From the NCBI GenBank assembly GCA_016650315.1, contig JAENVZ010000171.1:1-8735 (forward strand): a stretch of 8,735 nt of DNA. Reading direction: 5' to 3'. This DNA is from Alphaproteobacteria bacterium. Its GTDB lineage: Bacteria; Pseudomonadota; Alphaproteobacteria; Sphingomonadales; Sphingomonadaceae. Under the pieces are notes generated by a model. The model made no database searches, was not told the origin of the DNA, and worked only from the letters and a program-made list of their open reading frames with translations. Position 1 is the first letter of the stretch, and each line of letters starts with the position of its first letter. The position numbers and the translations under genes were made by a program. Positions 5,064 to 8,735 of the stretch are shown in pieces.

Positions 5064-5554
5064 TCAGCAGCAGCACGCTTTCCGACGATTTCAAACACGC
5101 GATGCGGCGGCTAGCGACGACAATCGCCATTGTCACGACAGGCACGGGTGAACACTGGAGCGGCATGGCGGCAACGGCGGTCACATCGGTCACCTCCGAC
5201 CCGCCCACTATCCTGGTCGCGGTCAACCGCACCGCCAGCATGTCGCCAATATTGCAAGCCGAACAACGTTTCTGCGTCAATTTGCTGGCCGAACGGCATT
5301 GTGATCTGGTGAAGATCTTCAGTGGCGGCAAAAAGGGACTGGAACGTTTTGAAACCGGTGGCTGGATAGCTTCCGAGGATGGGCTGCCGGTGCTGTCCGA
5401 CGCGGTGGCGAGCCTGATCTGCACCACCCAAATGACACTGGGCGTTGCAACGCATACGCTGTTTATTGGACAGGTCCAATCGATCGTGAATCATCCGGCC
5501 ATTGATCCGTTGATCTGGGTCGATGGGAGCTTTGCTTCGGCCTCGCGGTTATAA
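5060..5554 (+). CDS. Flavin reductase-like domain protein (FMN-binding split barrel)
   Basis: The product has 164 residues, the normal length for single-domain flavin reductases that give reduced FMN or FAD to a partner monooxygenase (HpaC-like). Features in order: an N-terminal helix with Phe-Lys-x-Ala-Met-Arg-Arg-Leu-Ala-Thr (11-20); the hallmark block Gly-Met-Ala-Ala-Thr-Ala-Val-Thr-Ser-Val-Thr-Ser-Asp-Pro-Pro (35-49) leading into Val-Asn-Arg (55-57); Phe-Cys-Val-Asn-Leu-Leu-Ala (71-77); Phe-Ser-Gly (87-89); and His-Thr-Leu-Phe-Ile-Gly-Gln-Val (132-139). The His is normally preceded by Gly-Asp; here it is Ala-Thr. I chose ATG 5060 because GAGAG lies seven bases upstream and the family N-terminus begins here; an in-frame ATG at 4964 would add 32 residues with no family character. 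No monooxygenase partner is in the window. It is cytosolic; physiological substrate unknown. Confidence 0.87.
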   Translation: MISSSTLSDDFKHAMRRLATTIAIVTTGTGEHWSGMAATAVTSVTSDPPTILVAVNRTASMSPILQAEQRFCVNLLAERHCDLVKIFSGGKKGLERFETGGWIASEDGLPVLSDAVASLICTTQMTLGVATHTLFIGQVQSIVNHPAIDPLIWVDGSFASASRL

Positions 5555-5600
5555 CTTTGCTTCGCACCAGCATTGGCGGGGCAAGCATTAGGGTCAGGAC

Positions 5601-6287
5601 CTAAACCGCTCTGTCCTGCGGCCAGTTTTCCAGCGCGGGGATCAGTTCGTCATAATGATGGATGATAAGGTCCGCCCCCAGTTCCTCGATCGGCTGCATC
5701 AGGAAACCAAAGCTGACCGCAATGCTGGGAATGCCCGCATTTTTGGCGGCAAGCGTATCGCTGATACTGTCGCCAAGAAAAATCGCACGGCCACCGCCGC
5801 AACGCCGGATCAGTTCCTCGATCGGGGCGCCGTCCGGCTTTGCCCTGCCCGGCCCCAGCGTGTCACCGCCAACAATCGCGTCAAAGCGCTGCATCAGCCC
5901 CATCTGGTCCATCAGCGCAAGCGCGAAACGTTCATATTTGTTGGTGCAGATTGCCAGCTTCACGCCACGCGCGTGCAGTCCATCCATCACTTCGACAAGG
6001 CCGGGATAGGCTTCACTGTGATGCGCCAGATTTTCGCCGTAAAAATCAAGCAGGACCGGCAAATATTGCTTCATCAGCGCTTCTGAACATCCGCCCGACG
6101 CCGCCAGCCCGCGCTCCAGCATCACCTTGGCCCCGCGCCCGACCAGCGGTTTGATCTCGTCGATAGAAAAGGGCGGGCGACCGATCTGTGCCAACGTGTA
6201 ATTCACCGCCGCCGCCAGATCGCCGCTGGTATCGAGCAAAGTGCCGTCCAGATCGAACCCAACAATATCGAAAGGAATTTTTGCCAT
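5601..6287 (-). CDS. gph: Phosphoglycolate phosphatase (HAD superfamily)
   Basis: The product has 228 residues, close to the usual length of bacterial Gph. It hydrolyses 2-phosphoglycolate, a by-product of oxidative DNA repair and of oxygenase chemistry, in the cytoplasm. All four HAD motifs are visible: the nucleophile motif Asp12-Leu-Asp14-Gly-Thr-Leu; Thr115 in Ile-Cys-Thr-Asn-Lys; Lys150 in Arg-Ala-Lys-Pro-Asp-Gly; and Gly-Asp173-Ser-Ile-Ser-Asp177. A helical cap lies at about 20-95, before Tyr-Pro-Gly. I chose ATG 6287 because the nucleophile motif then sits at the usual distance from the start; a TTG at 6329 would add 14 unremarkable residues, and neither site has a strong ribosome-binding site. 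It diverges from glmU across 102 bases and converges on the flavin reductase gene. HAD specificity is hard to prove from sequence, so a related small-molecule phosphatase remains possible. Confidence 0.85.
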   Translation of the reverse strand: MAKIPFDIVGFDLDGTLLDTSGDLAAAVNYTLAQIGRPPFSIDEIKPLVGRGAKVMLERGLAASGGCSEALMKQYLPVLLDFYGENLAHHSEAYPGLVEVMDGLHARGVKLAICTNKYERFALALMDQMGLMQRFDAIVGGDTLGPGRAKPDGAPIEELIRRCGGGRAIFLGDSISDTLAAKNAGIPSIAVSFGFLMQPIEELGADLIIHHYDELIPALENWPQDRAV

Positions 6288-6389
6288 GGGGCGTTCAATG
6301 CCCTTTGCCCTGTAGAATATGCAAGCCAAACATGGCAGAGGAATGCTGAAACTGCCTGATCCACTTGCAGAAACGGAAATGTTCTGACG

Positions 6390-7736
6390 ATGCGCCCGTT
6401 AGCCACCATCATTCTTGCCGCGGGGCAAGGCACACGCATGAAATCGGGCATGCACAAAGTGCTTCACCCGGTCGCCGGACGGCCAATGCTGCTGCATCTG
6501 CTGGCCAGCGTCGAGACGCTGAAACCACAAAAGAAAATCCTGGTCGTTGGGGCAGGCCGCGATCAGGTGGAGGCCGCCGTTGCGGGCCATGACGTTCAGA
6601 TTGTCGTCCAGGACAAGCAGCTTGGCACCGGCCATGCGGTGCAACAGGCCGAAGCGACATTCAACGGTTTTGCTGGCGATGTGCTGATCCTGTATGGCGA
6701 CGTGCCGCTGGTGCAGGCGCAAACCATGCGGATGATGCTGGAACGCTTGCATGGCGACGATACGCCCGTGGCGGTCGTGCTCGGTTTCCGCCCGGAAGAC
6801 CCCGGCGCCTATGGCCGGATCATCGCCGACAAGCATGGCGCTATCGAAAAGATGATCGAATATAAGGATGCGAGCGAAAAAGAGCGTGCCATAACCCTGT
6901 GCAACAGCGGCTTGATGGCAATCCGGGAAGAAGACCTCTTCACCCTGCTCGCGCGGATCGAAAATGATAATGCTGCTGGCGAATATTACCTACCCGACAT
7001 TGTGATGCTTGCATCGCATGATGGCCGGAAAAGCGCTGTTGTCGAAACCGAAAACTGGGAAGTGGCGGGCGTCAACAGCCGCATCGAACTGGCTGGTGTC
7101 GAGGGTGAATGGCAGCGCCGCCGCCGGATAGAGGCGATGCGCGATGGAGCCACTCTCCTTGCGCCGCAGACAGTGTTCTTCAGCCATGATTCAGTGATCG
7201 GCAAGGACGTCGTAATCGAACCCAATGTCGTTTTCGGTCCCGGCGTGATTGTGGAGGACAATGTGACCATCCATGCCTTTTCGCATCTGGCCGGGGCGCA
7301 TGTGAAGGGTGGAGCCGAAATCGGACCTTATGCCCGGCTCCGCCCCGGCGCGGAGATCGGCCAGGGCGCAAAGGTCGGCAATTTCGTCGAAATGAAGAAA
7401 GCGGTGCTGGGTCCGGGTGCCAAGGTCAATCATCTCAGCTATATCGGCGATGCCGACGTTGGACCGGGCGCAAATATCGGTGCAGGCACCATCACCTGCA
7501 ACTATGACGGTTTTTTCAAATACCGGACGCAAATCGGCGCAGGCGCCTTCATCGGGTCCAACAGTGCACTGGTGGCGCCTGTAAAGATTGGCGACGGCGC
7601 AATCGTCGCTGCAGGATCGGTTGTAACGCGCGATGTCGACAATGACGATCTGGTGCTGGCCCGGGGCAGGCAGGAGACAAAGTCCGGCTGGGCCGCAAAA
7701 TTCCGCGCTGTCATGAACGCGAAGAAGGCGAAGTAA
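6390..7736 (+). CDS. glmU: Bifunctional GlmU: N-acetylglucosamine-1-phosphate uridyltransferase / glucosamine-1-phosphate acetyltransferase
   Basis: GlmU makes UDP-GlcNAc, the precursor of peptidoglycan and lipid A, by acetylating GlcN-1-P and then transferring UMP. The 448 residues match the family. The N-terminal Rossmann-like uridyltransferase half shows Leu-Ala-Ala-Gly-Gln-Gly-Thr-Arg-Met (9-17), Gln-Leu-Gly-Thr-Gly-His-Ala (77-83), Tyr-Gly-Asp-Val-Pro-Leu (102-107, with the metal-binding Asp104) and Val-Asn-Ser-Arg (228-231). From about residue 255 a left-handed beta-helix of hexapeptide repeats carries the acetyltransferase, with His348 in Val-Asn-His-Leu-Ser-Tyr as the likely catalytic base and Asn-Tyr-Asp-Gly at 371-374. 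ATG 6390 puts the nucleotide-binding loop at the usual position, although the ribosome-binding site is weak. The stop lies four bases before glmS, so the two are co-transcribed. No defects are seen. Confidence 0.97.
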   Translation: MRPLATIILAAGQGTRMKSGMHKVLHPVAGRPMLLHLLASVETLKPQKKILVVGAGRDQVEAAVAGHDVQIVVQDKQLGTGHAVQQAEATFNGFAGDVLILYGDVPLVQAQTMRMMLERLHGDDTPVAVVLGFRPEDPGAYGRIIADKHGAIEKMIEYKDASEKERAITLCNSGLMAIREEDLFTLLARIENDNAAGEYYLPDIVMLASHDGRKSAVVETENWEVAGVNSRIELAGVEGEWQRRRRIEAMRDGATLLAPQTVFFSHDSVIGKDVVIEPNVVFGPGVIVEDNVTIHAFSHLAGAHVKGGAEIGPYARLRPGAEIGQGAKVGNFVEMKKAVLGPGAKVNHLSYIGDADVGPGANIGAGTITCNYDGFFKYRTQIGAGAFIGSNSALVAPVKIGDGAIVAAGSVVTRDVDNDDLVLARGRQETKSGWAAKFRAVMNAKKAK

Positions 7737-7740
7737 GCTT

Positions 7741-8735
7741 ATGTGTGGCATCATCGGCATATTGAGCAAGGAAGATGTAGCGGACCGACTGGTCGATGGC
7801 CTGCGCCGTCTGGAATATCGCGGTTATGATTCGGCGGGCGTATGCACCATCCATGACGGCAAACTGGATCGCCGCCGGGCAGAGGGCAAGCTCAACAATC
7901 TGGCCGCCAAGCTGGCGCTCGATCCCCTGCCCGGAACCATTGGCATCGCGCATACCCGCTGGGCCACGCATGGCGCACCAACGGAGGATAATGCGCATCC
8001 CCATATCGTCGGCGACGTGACGCTGGTCCACAATGGCATCATTGAAAACTTCAAGACGCTACGCAATGAACTGATTGCCGAAGGGCGGGTTTTCGCCAGC
8101 CAGACCGATACCGAAGTTGTCGGCCACCTTCTTGCCCGCGAGGTCGAACAGGGTGCCGATCCTCGGCAAGCTGTCGCAAATGTCCTGCCCCGGCTGCAAG
8201 GCGCTTTTGCCCTGGCCATCATGTTCCGCAGCCATCCCGACCTGTTGATCGGAGCGCGTCTGGGTGCACCGCTGGTGGTCGGCTATGGTGAGGGCGAGAA
8301 TTATATCGGCTCCGACGCGCTGGCGCTCGCGCCCCTGACCCAGAAAATCTCCTATCTGGAAGAAGGCGACTGGGCGGTCATAACGCAGGATTCAGTCGAG
8401 ATTTTCGATCTGGACAATCACCCCGTCGAGCGCCCCGTCACCAGTTCGGGTGTGTCGGGCGCGATGATCGACAAGGGCAATTACCGCCATTTCATGCTGA
8501 AGGAGATCTTCGAGCAGCCCGTGGTGGTGGCGCAGACATTGCAAAGCTACCTTCGTCCGCTGGAAAATCAGGTCGCGCTGCCCGACATGGATTTCAATCT
8601 GGGCGGCATCAAGCGTATCACCATCGTTGCGTGCGGAACCAGCTATTATGCCGGCCTTGTCGCCAAATACTGGTTCGAAAAATTCGCCCGCGTCCCTGTC
8701 GATATCGATGTGGCGAGCGAATTTCGTTACCGCGA
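7741..8735 (+). CDS. glmS: GlmS: glutamine-fructose-6-phosphate aminotransferase (3' end outside window)
   Basis: GlmS converts fructose-6-phosphate and glutamine to glucosamine-6-phosphate, the first committed step to UDP-GlcNAc. The frame is open from ATG 7741 to the right edge: 331 codons of roughly 600 expected. The N-terminal glutaminase domain begins Met-Cys-Gly-Ile-Ile-Gly, where Cys2 becomes the N-terminal nucleophile after Met removal. It continues with Arg-Gly-Tyr-Asp-Ser-Ala-Gly (27-33), His-Thr-Arg-Trp-Ala-Thr-His-Gly (71-78), His-Asn-Gly-Ile-Ile-Glu-Asn (97-103) and Gln-Thr-Asp-Thr-Glu (121-125). After the linker with Leu-Lys-Glu-Ile-Phe-Glu-Gln-Pro (253-260), the first sugar isomerase (SIS) domain starts near 291, with Cys-Gly-Thr-Ser at 298-301. 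It follows glmU by only four bases with a weak ribosome-binding site of its own, so translation is probably coupled to glmU. There is no room for a glmS ribozyme leader. Confidence 0.97.
   Translation, partial: MCGIIGILSKEDVADRLVDGLRRLEYRGYDSAGVCTIHDGKLDRRRAEGKLNNLAAKLALDPLPGTIGIAHTRWATHGAPTEDNAHPHIVGDVTLVHNGIIENFKTLRNELIAEGRVFASQTDTEVVGHLLAREVEQGADPRQAVANVLPRLQGAFALAIMFRSHPDLLIGARLGAPLVVGYGEGENYIGSDALALAPLTQKISYLEEGDWAVITQDSVEIFDLDNHPVERPVTSSGVSGAMIDKGNYRHFMLKEIFEQPVVVAQTLQSYLRPLENQVALPDMDFNLGGIKRITIVACGTSYYAGLVAKYWFEKFARVPVDIDVASEFRYR

Noticed and set aside
4948..5494. Leftward frames of 159 and 127 codons opposite the flavin reductase gene
   Set aside because: The rightward frame contains all flavin reductase motifs; the leftward ones show none and have no start signal.
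5589..5603. Small inverted repeat around GGTCAGGACC between the flavin reductase and gph stops
   Set aside because: It has a four-base stem with a two-base centre and a bulge, so it is too weak to call a terminator.
7737..7740. glmS ribozyme or riboswitch before glmS
   Set aside because: Only four bases separate glmU from glmS, and that ribozyme class is typical of Firmicutes.
7191..7769. Leftward 192-codon frame opposite glmU
   Set aside because: It is antisense to the hexapeptide-repeat half of GlmU; the periodic composition is the mirror of those repeats. It also runs into the glmS start.
1..8735. CRISPR array, insertion sequence, prophage or defence island
   Set aside because: No regularly spaced repeats, transposase, integrase or known defence domain is seen on either strand. 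All clear genes are housekeeping or small conserved families.

Overview
The window looks like ordinary chromosome from an alphaproteobacterium, most likely a sphingomonad (Sphingomonadaceae). This rests on moderately GC-rich coding sequence broken by AT-rich promoter islands, the gph-glmU-glmS layout, the style of the small XRE regulator and DUF983 proteins, and the predominance of short secreted proteins with Ala-X-Ala cleavage sites. Genus is not assignable by eye. I see no transposase, integrase, phage gene, tRNA, rRNA, CRISPR array or toxin-antitoxin pair.

Layout. Bases 2-85 are the last codons of a rightward gene, probably an AlkA-type DNA glycosylase. It meets a leftward two-gene unit (80-2060) tail to tail: a small XRE-type regulator followed, with a 14-base overlap, by a SulP-family anion transporter with a C-terminal STAS domain. 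A DUF983 zinc-ribbon membrane protein (2136-2516) diverges from the regulator across a short AT-rich region holding repeated ATCAA/TTGAT half-sites, a candidate operator. Next comes a leftward group (3915 to 2627) of three small genes: a SpoIIAA-like (STAS-like) protein, a secreted cupredoxin, and a 'low affinity iron permease' family membrane protein. An AT-rich intergenic stretch separates this group from a rightward secreted glycine-zipper protein (4105-4410). That gene converges on a leftward secreted protein of unknown function (4503-4805), with a strong bidirectional hairpin between them. A rightward flavin reductase-like gene (5060-5554) converges on a leftward phosphoglycolate phosphatase (5601-6287). 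The right end carries glmU and the first 331 codons of glmS, four bases apart and clearly one operon.

How the genes work together. GlmS (fructose-6-phosphate to glucosamine-6-phosphate) and GlmU (glucosamine-1-phosphate to UDP-GlcNAc) supply peptidoglycan and lipid A precursors; the intermediate mutase GlmM is not in the window. The XRE-SulP pair is plausibly a self-regulated anion uptake unit. The SpoIIAA-like/cupredoxin/permease group may be a metal- or envelope-related unit, but this is only inferred from proximity. No clearly novel multi-gene system is evident. The most interesting points are the XRE-SulP operator architecture, the cupredoxin with a crowded Cys-His-His-Met loop and its neighbours, the five-codon upstream frame before the flavin reductase, and the unidentified small secreted protein.
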